Program-made: the position numbers and the translations under genes
The notes under the pieces: generated by a model
Told to the model about the DNA's origin: nothing
Databases searched by the model: none
The model's input: the letters and a program-made list of their open reading frames with translations, nothing else
NCBI GenBank assembly: GCA_003021655.1
Contig: PXRP01000031.1
Location: 1-64,000 of the forward strand
DNA length: 64,000 nucleotides
Reading direction: 5' to 3'
Source of the DNA: Halobacteriales archaeon QS_4_69_31
Lineage (GTDB): Archaea > Halobacteriota > Halobacteria > Halobacteriales > Haloarculaceae
Shown: positions 17,062 through 26,010 of the stretch, in pieces
Layout of the letters: the number at the start of each line of letters is the position of its first letter
Position numbering within the stretch: position 1 is the stretch's first letter

Positions 17062-18684
17062 ATGGACCCCGACATCGACGCGTTCGGTTCGCGGCGCTCG
17101 ACGGTGTACGGCGCCGGCGGCGTGGTCGCGACGAGCCAGCCACTCGCCGCCGAGGCCGGCGTCGAGATACTGCGCGAGGGCGGCAACGCCTTCGACGCGG
17201 CCGTCGCGACCGCCGCGGCGCTCAACGTCGTCGAACCGACCTCGACGGGCCTCGGAGGTGACGTCTTCGCGCTCTACCGGACCGCCGACGGCGACGTCGG
17301 CGCGATGCGGTCCTGTGGCGGCGCGCCCGCCGGCGCCACCCGCGAGCGCGTCCGCGAAGCCGTCGCCGACGAACAGGGCGTCGACCCCGCCGAGGCGACA
17401 ATGCCCGAGACCGGCCCACACACAGTTACCGTCCCCGGGACTGCCCGCGGGTGGGAGGCGACCGTCGAGCGACTGGGCCGGCGCTCGCTCGGCGAGGTGC
17501 TCCGGCCGGCGGTCCGCTACGCGACCGAGGGCTACCCGGTCACGGAGGTCGTCGCCGCACAGTGGACCCACGCCGAGGACCTGTTCACCGACGAGAACGC
17601 CCGCGAGACGTGGCTGTTCGACGGCGCGGCGCCGGCGGTCGGCCAGGAGGTCGCGCTCCCGAACCTGGGACGGACGCTGGAGGCCGTCGCCGCGGAGGGT
17701 GCCGACGTCGTCTACGAGGGCCACGTCGGCGAGGCCATCGCCGAGGCGGTCCAGTCCGAGGGCGGGTACATGACCGTCGAGGACCTGGCGGCCTTCGAGG
17801 TGGAGTGGCCCGACCCCGTCTCGACGACCTACGGCGGCGCCGAGGTGTTCGAACTCCCGCCGAACAACCAGGGCCTGATCGCGCTGGAGGCGCTCAACCT
17901 CGCCGCCGAGGTCGAGGCCGACGACACCCCCTACGAGTCGGCCGAGCGCGTCCACCGTTTCGCCGAGGCGACGAAACTCGCCTTCGTCGACGGCCACCGC
18001 TACGTCACCGACCCCGACTACGAGGACGTCCCCGAGTTGCACTCGAAGGAATTTGCTGCCGAACGCGCCGAAAAGATAGGCGAGCGGGCGATATCGGACC
18101 CCGAAGTCGGCGTGCCGAACGCCGGGACAGCAGAGGACGCAGACACGGTCTTGCTCTGTGTCGCCGACGAGGCGGGCAACGTCGTCTCGTACATCAACTC
18201 CCGGTTCGCGGGCTTCGGGTCGGGGCTGGTCGCCGGCGAGACGGGCATCGCGCTCCAGAACCGCGGGTCGTCGTTCTCGCTGGACTCCGACCACCCCAAC
18301 CGACTGGAACCGGGCAAGCGTCCCTTCCACACGCTGATCCCCGCGGTGGCCCACCTCGGCCCCGACGACTGGCTGGCCTTCGGCGTCATGGGCGGGTACA
18401 TGCAACCCCAGGGCCACGTTCAGGTGCTCTCGAATATCGTCGACTACGAGATGCCCCTGCAGGCGGCGCTGGATGCGCCGCGGTGGCGCTACCACGAGGA
18501 CGGTCAACTGGCCGTCGAGGAGCGCATGCACGAGGGCGTCCCGACGAAACTCGCCCGCAGGGGCCACGACGTGGCCGTCCTGCCGCCGGCACTGTTCGGC
18601 GGCGCCCAGGCCGTCCGCGCCGACGACGGGACCCTCTCTGGCGCGACCGAACCCCGCAAGGACGGTCAGGTGGCGTCGTACTAA
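17062..18684 (+). CDS. ggt: Gamma-glutamyltransferase (glutathione hydrolase-like)
   Basis: 540 residues from ATG 17062, which begins MDPDIDAFGSRRS; upstream codons are open but not family-like. N-terminal nucleophile hydrolase family: the large subunit starts with AAEAGVEILREGGNAFDAAVA and NVVEPTSTGLGGD; the autocleavage/nucleophile Thr is expected at about residue 362 in EDADTVLLCVADEAGNVVS; the substrate loop PNRLEPGKRPFHTLIPA and the GGYMQPQGHVQV block follow. The enzyme removes or transfers gamma-glutamyl groups; no signal peptide is seen, so it appears cytoplasmic (YwrD-like). Divergent from the oxoprolinase-like hyuA, which suggests a gamma-glutamyl peptide salvage route. Confidence 0.92.
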   Translation: MDPDIDAFGSRRSTVYGAGGVVATSQPLAAEAGVEILREGGNAFDAAVATAAALNVVEPTSTGLGGDVFALYRTADGDVGAMRSCGGAPAGATRERVREAVADEQGVDPAEATMPETGPHTVTVPGTARGWEATVERLGRRSLGEVLRPAVRYATEGYPVTEVVAAQWTHAEDLFTDENARETWLFDGAAPAVGQEVALPNLGRTLEAVAAEGADVVYEGHVGEAIAEAVQSEGGYMTVEDLAAFEVEWPDPVSTTYGGAEVFELPPNNQGLIALEALNLAAEVEADDTPYESAERVHRFAEATKLAFVDGHRYVTDPDYEDVPELHSKEFAAERAEKIGERAISDPEVGVPNAGTAEDADTVLLCVADEAGNVVSYINSRFAGFGSGLVAGETGIALQNRGSSFSLDSDHPNRLEPGKRPFHTLIPAVAHLGPDDWLAFGVMGGYMQPQGHVQVLSNIVDYEMPLQAALDAPRWRYHEDGQLAVEERMHEGVPTKLARRGHDVAVLPPALFGGAQAVRADDGTLSGATEPRKDGQVASY

Positions 18685-19098
18685 CTACCGGCAGTGCCGG
18701 TCGAGAAAGTCGACTATCGTCGTCCAGACAGCGACGTCTGTATCGAGGTCCCCGCCGTGGCCGGCGTCGAATTCGTGGTACTCCAACGGCGCGTCGCCGG
18801 CGACCGTCTCCACCAGCCGTCGGCCGTGGTCGACTGGGACGACCGGGTCCCGCCGACCGTACAGTGCCACCAGCGCCGCGTCGAGGCCCTCGGCGTGGCT
18901 CGCGGGATTGAGCTCGTGCCACGTGTCGGGGTCCTCGGCGACATCCGGAAGGACCTCGCGACTCCAGCCCAGCGGCTGGTTCCCGTCCGCTATCCCCCAC
19001 ACGAGGTCGAACGGCCCTGCCCAGTCGACGACGGCGGTCCACACGTCGGGGGCGGCGAAACGCCTGTCTGAGCGCGGCTTCGCCGCCGGCGGAGTGAC
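18685..19098 (-). pseudogene. C-terminal fragment of an S9-family peptidase (frameshifted)
   Basis: The nucleophile elbow GHSAGGEAALRQ is encoded at about 19069-19098; the frame then breaks near 19065 and the rest of the alpha/beta-hydrolase domain continues in another frame (RRFAAPDVWTAVVDWAGPFD). The charge-relay Asp (LYGRRDPVVPV) and His (DAGHGGD) are intact. The fragment begins exactly at the end of an IS200/IS605 remnant. The propeller domain and the front of the hydrolase domain are missing, so this cannot make a working enzyme. Confidence 0.8.
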
Positions 19099-19502
19099 CT
19101 TGACATCCTCCCCGGCCTACCTCGGCCTTCGGCCTCGGTTGAGGCCGGGGATTCCCCGAAGGGGAGTTCAAGGTTGCGCGTTTCCTCGGGAGCGAAGTAC
19201 GCTCCCACCCGGACGCGCCGGGCGTTTCGACGGGATGGAATACCGCTCTATCCCTCCGCGGCAGGGTATTCAGCCTGCTGGGTACCGCCATTCGCGTCCG
19301 ACCCGTGGGCCGGGACGTGGCGGAGTGGTTCGGAGTCGACTCCGGATTTGTTACCACGCGGCGAGTCACCGCGAACCGGTGGTGCGGTCGAAGACCGCGT
19401 TCGCCAACGAGGGAACTCCGGTAGGCCACTATACGGCGGCCTGTGGAATCAAGCTTACGGGCGTATCCCCACCCTACTGCGCTGCTCCTTGAGGGTGGGG
19501 CA
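19099..19502 (-). mobile_element. Remnant of an IS200/IS605-family element: tnpB tail plus right end
   Basis: On the minus strand 19502-19455 encodes C-PTLKEQRSRVGIRP-stop, the characteristic TnpB C-terminal tail. It is followed by about 350 nt of non-coding sequence with several stem-loop candidates and ends at a long hairpin and GGGGAGGATGTCAAG (about 19140-19099), the conserved right-end terminus. In TnpB systems the right end doubles as the source of the guide (omega) RNA. The rest of tnpB and the left end are gone. Confidence 0.8.
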
Positions 19503-19746
19503 TTGCCCTGTCTTTCAGGTAACACGCCACGCTGTCGCCGTCCGGAAGCCAGTACAGTGGAGCATCTAAGGGCGGGAGACCCACAGCGAGTTCTCGTCGT
19601 CTGTCCGACGCCACCGAGACCACCTGGAGAGTGAGTCCGTCAGCGCCGTCCAGGCGATACGCGACGGCGTCGCCCGACGGCGAGACGGCGGGCGCAAAGC
19701 AACTCGACACGCCGAACAGGGCCCGGACCCGGTCGCTGTCGACCAT
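19503..19746 (-). pseudogene. N-terminal fragment of an S9-family peptidase
   Basis: Starts MVDSDRVRALFGVSSCFAPAVSPSGDAVAYR, typical of the first propeller blade of dipeptidyl/acylaminoacyl peptidases (SPSGDAVAY, APLYWLPDGDSVACY). After about 80 residues it runs into the tnpB tail and stops at 19474 in a foreign frame. With the fragment at 18685-19098 it marks one original gene split by the element, with a large deletion of the middle. Confidence 0.75.
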
Positions 19747-20056
19747 GACCGCTCAGTCGAAACTGAGATGAAACTACTGTCGTCACGACGCCGTGTGTCT
19801 CTCTTTCACGGAATCTTTTTGAAGCGCGCTCGACAAGGCTCCGGCGTGTTCCGCGGTCCACCCACCCGCCGTATGCGTCTGCGCGCGTCCTCTTAATGCC
19901 GGGTGGACCCATCGTTGCCGTCGCGGGCTCATACCCCGCAGTCGGGCGTGACTCGACGGGCATCGGCTGGGGAACCCCGGTCGGAAACGCACCGCTCGCG
20001 GACCACGCCACGAGGCCACTACGATGACACCGAATCACAGCGGTAAAGAGCCGAAC
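19747..20056. other. Intergenic region before metG
   Basis: About 310 bp between the peptidase fragment (divergent) and metG. It contains a short T-run (ATCTTTTTGAAG near 19812) and a CTCTTAATG segment near 19890 that may be promoter elements. No gene, tRNA or repeat is recognised. Confidence 0.5.
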
Positions 20057-20062
20057 GGAGGT
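20057..20062 (+). promoter_or_regulatory. Shine-Dalgarno site of metG
   Basis: GGAGGT, 10 nt before the metG ATG. It is unusual in this window, where many starts appear leaderless, and fixes the start at 20073. Confidence 0.75.
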
Positions 20063-20072
20063 ATCGCGTAGT

Positions 20073-22127
20073 ATGAGCCACGAGGAGTATCCCACCGAGG
20101 AGCCGGCGGTCGTGACCTGCGGGTTGCCCTACGCCAACGGCGACCTGCACATCGGGCACCTGCGGACCTACGTCGGCGGCGACGTGCTCTCGCGGGCCCT
20201 GGAGACGCTCGGCCAGCAGACCGCGTTCGTCTGCGGGTCGGACATGCACGGCACCCCCATCGCCGTCCAGGCCATCCAGGAGGGCCGCGACCCCGAGGAC
20301 CTGGCCCTGGAGTACCACGGGCAGTACCAGGAGACGTTCCCGCAGTTCGGCGTCGACTTCGACAACTACGGCCACACCCACGACGAGACCAACCGGGAGA
20401 CCACCCGCGAGACCGTCGAGACGCTCGACCGCGAGGGGTACGTCTACGAGGACGAGGTCCTCGTCGCCTGGGACCCCGAGGACGACCAGCCCCTGCCCGA
20501 CCGGTACGTCGAGGGGACCTGTCCCTACTGTGGCGAGCAGGCCAGGGGCGACGAGTGCGACGAGGGGTGTGGCCGCCACCTCGAACCCGGCGCCGTCGAG
20601 GACCCCGTCTCGGCCATCTCGGGCAACCCCGCCGAGTACCGCGAGCGCACCCACAAGTTCTTCCGCGTCTCGGAGCTGTCGGAGTACCTCTCGGGCTTTC
20701 TCGACCGCCTGGAGGGGACCGCCAACGCCCAGAACCAGCCCCGCCAGTGGATCGAGGAGGGCATCGAGGACTGGTGTATCACCCGCGACCTGGACTGGGG
20801 GTTCGACTACCCCGGCCGCGAGGACCTCGTGTTGTACGTCTGGGTCGACGCCCCCATCGAGTACGTCTCCTCGGCGATCCAGTACAGCGAGCGCGTCGGC
20901 GCCGACGTCTACGACTGGAAGGACCCCTGGAAGCGAGACGGCGAGATCATCCACATCATCGGCCGTGACATCATCCAGCACCACACCATCTTCTGGCCGG
21001 CCATGTTGCACGTCGCGGGGTACAACGAGCCCCGCGCCGTGGTCGCCAGCGGCTTCATGAGCCTTGACGGCGACGCGTTCTCGACGAGTCGGAACCGCGC
21101 GGTCTGGGCCAGGGAGTTCCTCGCCGAGGGGTTCGACCCCGACACGCTCCGGTACTACCTGACGACCGTCGGCGGGTTCCAGGACGACATCGACTTCTCC
21201 TGGGACCGCTTCGCCGAGCGGGTCAACGGCGAACTCGTGGGCAACGTCGGCAACTTCGCCTACCGGTCGTTGCTCTTTGCCCACCGCAACTTCGGCGGCA
21301 CGCCCGACGCCGACGTCTCCGCGGAGGTCCGCGACCGCATCGCCGAGGCCGTCGAGGCCTTCGAGGACGCTGTCAACGACTACTCGACGCGGGAGGCCAC
21401 GCAGGCCGCGGTCGAACTGGCGGGCTTTGGCAACGAGTACATCCAGCGCCACGAGCCCTGGAACCTCGACGACGAGGAGGCCGCGCCGGTCATCCGCGAC
21501 TGCGTCCAGATAGCGAAGGCCGTCGCCGTGCTGGTCTACCCGGCGACGCCCGACGCCGCCGGCCGCCTGTGGGACCAGCTGGGCGAGGACGGGGCCGTCG
21601 CCGACGCCACTCTCGAGGCCGCCATGGAGGCCCCGCCGGCCGAGTTCGACGCGCCCGCGGAACTGTTCGAGAAAGTCGAGGACGAGCGCGTCGCGGAACT
21701 CAGGCAGAAGCTCGAGGACCGCGTCGACGCGGCGACCACAGACGAAACCGAAAGCGACGAGGGCGACGGGGACGACGAGGGGAGTATGAGCCACGAGCCA
21801 CTCGCAAACGAGCGGATCAGCTTCGACGACTTCGATGACCTGGACGTCCGTGTCGGGCGGATCGAGAGCGCGGCGGCCATCGAGGACTCTGACAAGCTCG
21901 TCCGCCTAGAGGTCGACATCGGCGTCGAGACCCGCCAGGTCGTCGCCGGCATCCAGCAACTCCACGACGTCGACGCGCTGCCGGGGACGAAGGTGGTCGT
22001 CCTCGCCAACCTCGAGAAGGCCGAACTGTTCGGCGTCGAGTCCGACGGCATGGTGCTGGCCGCCGGCGAGGAGGCCGACCTGCTGACCACCCACGGCGAC
22101 GCCGGACCCGGAACCAAGATCCGGTAG
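20073..22127 (+). CDS. metG: Methionyl-tRNA synthetase with fused tRNA-binding domain
   Basis: 684 residues. Class I synthetase: HIGH box as HIGHLRTY (residues 28-31 for HIGH) within GLPYANGDLHIGH; zinc knuckle CPYCGEQARGDECDEGCGRH; the KMSKS loop appears as FSTSRN. An acidic linker (about 548-570) leads to a C-terminal EMAP/Trbp111-like OB-fold (DDLDVRVGRIESAAAIEDSD, GIQQLHD, NLEKAELFGVESDGM), which clamps tRNA. The linker contains an internal Met that could initiate the last domain separately, but no sign of this is visible. The start is set by a GGAGGT site. Confidence 0.97.
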   Translation: MSHEEYPTEEPAVVTCGLPYANGDLHIGHLRTYVGGDVLSRALETLGQQTAFVCGSDMHGTPIAVQAIQEGRDPEDLALEYHGQYQETFPQFGVDFDNYGHTHDETNRETTRETVETLDREGYVYEDEVLVAWDPEDDQPLPDRYVEGTCPYCGEQARGDECDEGCGRHLEPGAVEDPVSAISGNPAEYRERTHKFFRVSELSEYLSGFLDRLEGTANAQNQPRQWIEEGIEDWCITRDLDWGFDYPGREDLVLYVWVDAPIEYVSSAIQYSERVGADVYDWKDPWKRDGEIIHIIGRDIIQHHTIFWPAMLHVAGYNEPRAVVASGFMSLDGDAFSTSRNRAVWAREFLAEGFDPDTLRYYLTTVGGFQDDIDFSWDRFAERVNGELVGNVGNFAYRSLLFAHRNFGGTPDADVSAEVRDRIAEAVEAFEDAVNDYSTREATQAAVELAGFGNEYIQRHEPWNLDDEEAAPVIRDCVQIAKAVAVLVYPATPDAAGRLWDQLGEDGAVADATLEAAMEAPPAEFDAPAELFEKVEDERVAELRQKLEDRVDAATTDETESDEGDGDDEGSMSHEPLANERISFDDFDDLDVRVGRIESAAAIEDSDKLVRLEVDIGVETRQVVAGIQQLHDVDALPGTKVVVLANLEKAELFGVESDGMVLAAGEEADLLTTHGDAGPGTKIR

Positions 22128-22139
22128 GCCCCTCACGGC

Positions 22140-22383
22140 GACGCCGAACACGGGACCGAAAGTCACGGGATCGGTCGTCGGTGGGCGTCGAGTCACCCCC
22201 CTCGGAGACGTCGCTCAGGTCTTCGGGTCCGGTGACGACCGCGCCCTCTTCCTGCATGCGGTCCATCCACTCGGCGAACTCGTCGGACTGGAGGATCGCG
22301 TGTTCGCGGGACAGTCCCAGGAACGCCGTGTGAGACCGCCGGCTGTTGTCCAGGAGACCGCCGGCACGGCCGTCGGGGACCAC
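22140..22383 (-). pseudogene. Decayed coding fragment between metG and the photolyase
   Basis: On the minus strand this stretch has strong haloarchaeal codon bias and reads SHTAFLGLSREHAILQSDEF, then AEWMDRMQEEGAVVTGPEDL. Just upstream a second frame reads NELVWSPTAVPAVSWTTA, so a frameshift seems to separate two pieces of one former gene. The frame runs on into the antisense of metG without a natural stop. I do not recognise the family. Confidence 0.4.
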
Positions 22384-22456
22384 ACCAACTCGTTTGGGTG
22401 GCCGGTTTTGTCGACCGGACCCGAACGGCCGGTATGCACGCGACGCGGTGGTTCCC

Positions 22457-24019
22457 GTGACCGTCCTGGTGCTGGGCGACCAGTTGACGCGGTCGGTCGG
22501 CCCGGTCGCCCGCCGTGACGACCCCGTCCTGATGGTCGAGGCGACGGCGTTTGCGCGGAAACTCCCCTACCACCCGCACAAGCTCGTCGCCGTCTTCAGT
22601 GCGATGCGCCACTACCGCGATGCCCTCCGGGCGGTCGGCCGCACCGTCCACTACCGCCGGGCCGGGACCTTCCGCGAGGGGCTGGCCGCCCACCTGGCCG
22701 ACCATCCCGGCGACGAGGTGGTCGCGATGCGTCCGGCGAGCCACGGCGCGGGCGCCCGGCTCCGGGAGCTCGTCGAGGCGGCCGGCGGCACCCTCTCTCT
22801 GGTCGACAACGACCTGTTTCTCGTCGGGCCCGACGCGTTCGACGAGTGGGCGGCCGACGCGGACCGGCTCCGCCAGGAGGACTTTTACCGGTGGCAGCGC
22901 CGCCGGACGGGTTACCTGATGGACGACGGCGAGCCGGTCGGCGGACAGTGGAACTTCGACGCGGACAACCGCGAGACGCCGCCGGCGGACTACGACCCGC
23001 CGGAGCCGCCGTCGTTCGAGCCGGACGGGACCACCCGCGAGGTCCGCGAGTGGGTCGCGGAGACGTTCGCGGGCGGGTACGACGACCAGCCCTACGGCGG
23101 CGACTGGGCCGACCCCGGGCCGTTCCGGTGGCCGGTGACCCGGGCGGACGCCGAGCGGGCACTGGTGACGTTCGTCGACGAGCGGCTGGCGGCCTTCGGC
23201 GACTACCAGGACGCGATGCGCACCGACGAGTGGGCGCTGCACCACAGCCTGCTGTCGGTGCCGCTGAACCTCGGCCTGTTACGTCCCCGGGAGGTTATCG
23301 AGGCGGCGGTCGAGGCCTACCGCGAGCGCGACCGCCCGCTCAACAGCGTCGAGGGGTTCGTCCGGCAGGTGCTGGGCTGGCGGGAGTTCATGCGCCACGT
23401 CTACCGCCGGGAGATGCCGGGGATGGCGACGGCGAACCAGCTCGGCGCCGACCGGCCCCTGCCGGAGCTGTACTGGACCGGCGAAACGGAGATGGCCTGC
23501 GTGGGGGACGCGGTCGGGGGCGTCCGCGAGCGTGGCTACAGCCACCACATCGAGCGGCTGATGGTGCTGTCGAACCTCGCGACGCTTCTGGGCGTCGAGC
23601 CGGCGGCGCTCAACCGGTGGTTCCACGCCGCCTACGTCGACGCGTTCCACTGGGTGACGACGCCGAACGTCGTCGGCATGGGAACCTTCGGGACCGACGC
23701 CGTCTCGACCAAGCCCTACGTCTCCTCGGCCAACTACATCGAGCGGATGAGCGACCACTGCGAGGGGTGTGTCTACGACCCCGACGCGACGACCGGCGAG
23801 CGTGCCTGCCCGTTCAACGCGCTGTACTGGGACTTCCTCGACCGCCACGAGGAGCGCCTGCGCTCGAACCACCGCATGGGGCTGGTCTACTCGCACCTCG
23901 ACGGGAAAGACGACGCCGAGCTGGCGGCGGTCCGCGAGCGCGCCGACCGGGTCCGCGAGCGACTCGGCGCGGGCGAGACTGTCCTCTCCGACGCGTCCCT
24001 GGGCGAGTTCGGCGACTGA
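22457..24019 (+). CDS. phrB: FeS-type photolyase/cryptochrome (PhrB-like, probably (6-4) photolyase)
   Basis: About 520 residues from GTG 22457 (TVLVLGDQLTRSVGPV); GTG 22448 is also possible. The start overlaps the stop of an 8-codon ORF (ATG 22434). The N-terminal domain is the DASH-unlike fold of deoxyribodipyrimidine photolyase-related proteins; the FAD domain contains LGWREFMRHVYR and TTPNVVGMGTFGTDAVSTKP. Four cysteines at about 348, 435, 438 and 451 (ACVGDA, HCEGC, ACPFN) match the spacing of the 4Fe-4S ligands in Agrobacterium PhrB. It repairs UV lesions using light. Confidence 0.9.
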   Translation: MTVLVLGDQLTRSVGPVARRDDPVLMVEATAFARKLPYHPHKLVAVFSAMRHYRDALRAVGRTVHYRRAGTFREGLAAHLADHPGDEVVAMRPASHGAGARLRELVEAAGGTLSLVDNDLFLVGPDAFDEWAADADRLRQEDFYRWQRRRTGYLMDDGEPVGGQWNFDADNRETPPADYDPPEPPSFEPDGTTREVREWVAETFAGGYDDQPYGGDWADPGPFRWPVTRADAERALVTFVDERLAAFGDYQDAMRTDEWALHHSLLSVPLNLGLLRPREVIEAAVEAYRERDRPLNSVEGFVRQVLGWREFMRHVYRREMPGMATANQLGADRPLPELYWTGETEMACVGDAVGGVRERGYSHHIERLMVLSNLATLLGVEPAALNRWFHAAYVDAFHWVTTPNVVGMGTFGTDAVSTKPYVSSANYIERMSDHCEGCVYDPDATTGERACPFNALYWDFLDRHEERLRSNHRMGLVYSHLDGKDDAELAAVRERADRVRERLGAGETVLSDASLGEFGD

Positions 24020-24523
24020 TCACCTGTTGAGCGCGACAACCAGTGCCGCGGCGGCGACCAGAAGGACGAACAGCGTCGTCACGGGCTGGCGGGTCGGCCC
24101 GACCGAAAAGAGGACGAACCCGACGGCGCTCCCGAGGACGCCGACGCCGGCCCCAGCGAGGACGTGCAGCGACTCGACCCGGACAGTGTCGACCTCGCGG
24201 CCGAGCTGTCGGCCCAGCGAGACGGCGTTGCCGCCGGCGTCCCAGGTGACGACGGTCGCGAGGGTGCCGAACACGACCGGGACCGCGCCGGCCCCGGCCA
24301 GCGCCGCGACGACGACGCCCAGGAGGGCGACGAGTCCGCCGGCGTCGACGACGCGGTGGCGGGCGGTCCAGACGCCGACGGCGACGGTAGCGACGCCGGC
24401 GGCGGCGACGGCCGCCGCCGGGCCGCCGCCGGCCGCGCTCGCCGCGACCGCGAAGCTCCCGGTGACGATGGGGACGGCCGTCGACCGCGGCGAGGGTCGG
24501 CGCGTCACCTCGAAGCCGCTCAC
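24020..24523 (-). CDS. Membrane protein of the DUF58 operon (DUF7519-like)
   Basis: About 167 residues from GTG 24523, made of four or five hydrophobic segments rich in Ala/Val/Gly (AVAAAGVATVAVGVWTAR, VALLGVVVAALAGAGAVP, TTLFVLLVAAAALVVALN). The start codon overlaps the DUF58 stop in a GTGA junction, so it is translationally coupled as last gene of the operon. The position and size match the small membrane protein usual at this place in haloarchaea; the role is unknown. Confidence 0.75.
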   Translation of the reverse strand: MSGFEVTRRPSPRSTAVPIVTGSFAVAASAAGGGPAAAVAAAGVATVAVGVWTARHRVVDAGGLVALLGVVVAALAGAGAVPVVFGTLATVVTWDAGGNAVSLGRQLGREVDTVRVESLHVLAGAGVGVLGSAVGFVLFSVGPTRQPVTTLFVLLVAAAALVVALNR

Positions 24524-26010
24524 GCCGACCACCGCCGTCCGGCGCGCTCTATCGCTTCCAGGAGGCTCTCGTCGTCCGCCCAGTCGACGACGCGCAGGCC
24601 GCCCCTCCGCAGGTCGTGCAGCCGGTTCGAGCGCCTGACAGCCGCCAGGGTCCCCCCGACCGTCTCGCGGCTCGTCGGGTCCGGGCTGACGACGGTCACC
24701 GGGCGGTCCCGCGCCTGCAGCGAGCGGGCGACGTAGGACGCGGCGTCGTCGGCCATCGGCGAACAGAAGACGACCTGGGCGTCGTCCGAGAGGCGCGCGG
24801 CGAGGCGCCTGAGCGCGAGGCGGGCGTAGAGCCGCTCGGTCGGCGGCGTCGGCGACAGCGCCGGGTGGGTCGCCAGCAGGTGTCGGGCCGTCGCCTGGTG
24901 GGTGGGGCCGGCCCCCGGCGGGACCCACACGTCCGCGACGGGCGACAGCGCCGCGACCCCGACGCGGTCGCCCGTGTCCAGCAGGGAGTTGAATATCCGG
25001 TGGGTCGCGCTGATCGCGCGGTCGACGGCGTGTCGCCCCTCCGAGCCCGCCTGGACGTACGCCTGGACGCGCAGGTCCAGCAGGACGACCACCGTCGCCA
25101 TCCGCTCCTCGCGGAACTCCATGGTGGTGAGCGTCCCGTCCCTGGCGTACCGGTTCCAGTCCAGGCGGCTGAGCGGGTCGCCGGTCTGGTACTCCCTGAG
25201 TGACGCGAACTCGACGCCCTCGCCGGCCGTGTCCGTCGGGACCCGGCCGGTGTATGGCGTGGTCAGCGCCCGGAGCGGGACCGTCTCGGTCGCGTCCGGC
25301 GGGGGCACGCAGGTCAGCGTCGCCGCCGGCGTCGACAGGTCAACCGCCAGTTCCTCGCTCCCGCTCGCGTTGCGCGCCAGGACAGTCATCCCGTCGAAGT
25401 CGTACTCGCCGCGGCGGGCCAGGACCGTGTACGAGAAGGTCATCGCCGCACCGGGACGTAGCGCCGTGCTCGCCCGGGCCGGTCCGTCGACGACCGCCAG
25501 CGCGTCGGGCACCTGTTCGACGACCCGCAGGTCCGGCAGCGTCGACGACCCCGTGTTTTCGACGGTCACCCGCACGTCGACGCGGTCGCCCGGCTCGGGG
25601 GAGGGGTCCGCGAGGGCCCGCGTCACCGACAGCGACGGGGTCGGCGCCGACGAGACGTTCGCGTACGCGAGGTAGACGACGCCCAGTGCCGACGCGAGCA
25701 GGAGCGGCCGCGAACGGACGAGGACGCCGACGCCCGCCGTCAGAAAGGACACGGCCGCGGCGCCGACCCAGTGGTTCGTCCGCCGGCACGTCTCCGAGTC
25801 GACCGTCGTGGCGGCCGTCGCGTCCCCGTCAGTCCCGCCCCCGCTCTCTTTGCCGGTCGCCCCGCCCCCGCTCTCTCTGCCGGCAGTCCCGGCGTCGCGG
25901 ACCGCACGCGCGGACGCTCCCCGGTCGTCGGTCCCATCGGGGCGGTCGCCGGCGTGGTCGTCGGGGCGGTCGCCCTCGGCGGGTCGTTCGGAGGGTTCGG
26001 GGTCACTCAT
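24520..26010 (-). CDS. DUF58 domain protein
   Basis: 496 residues. The first ~80 are disordered and acidic with GRESGGG/GKESGGG repeats; two membrane helices follow (about 83-125); a beta-rich domain with paired Asn-Thr-Gly motifs (VTVENTGSSTLPDLRVVEQ) resembles DUF11-like repeats; the DUF58 signature FASLREYQTGDPLSRLDWNRYARDG (presented here in parts: REYQTGDPLSRLDW) lies near 270, followed by a VWA-like fold (VVVLLDLR). Such proteins pair with MoxR ATPases in assembly of cell-envelope or metal systems. Start and stop overlap both neighbours. Confidence 0.9.
   Translation of the reverse strand: MSDPEPSERPAEGDRPDDHAGDRPDGTDDRGASARAVRDAGTAGRESGGGATGKESGGGTDGDATAATTVDSETCRRTNHWVGAAAVSFLTAGVGVLVRSRPLLLASALGVVYLAYANVSSAPTPSLSVTRALADPSPEPGDRVDVRVTVENTGSSTLPDLRVVEQVPDALAVVDGPARASTALRPGAAMTFSYTVLARRGEYDFDGMTVLARNASGSEELAVDLSTPAATLTCVPPPDATETVPLRALTTPYTGRVPTDTAGEGVEFASLREYQTGDPLSRLDWNRYARDGTLTTMEFREERMATVVVLLDLRVQAYVQAGSEGRHAVDRAISATHRIFNSLLDTGDRVGVAALSPVADVWVPPGAGPTHQATARHLLATHPALSPTPPTERLYARLALRRLAARLSDDAQVVFCSPMADDAASYVARSLQARDRPVTVVSPDPTSRETVGGTLAAVRRSNRLHDLRRGGLRVVDWADDESLLEAIERAGRRWSA

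Noticed and set aside
14812-18567. 1251-residue minus-strand open frame
   Set aside because: It is hyuA extended upstream through the antisense of the gamma-glutamyltransferase gene; the HyuA phosphate-loop motif fixes the real start at 16944.
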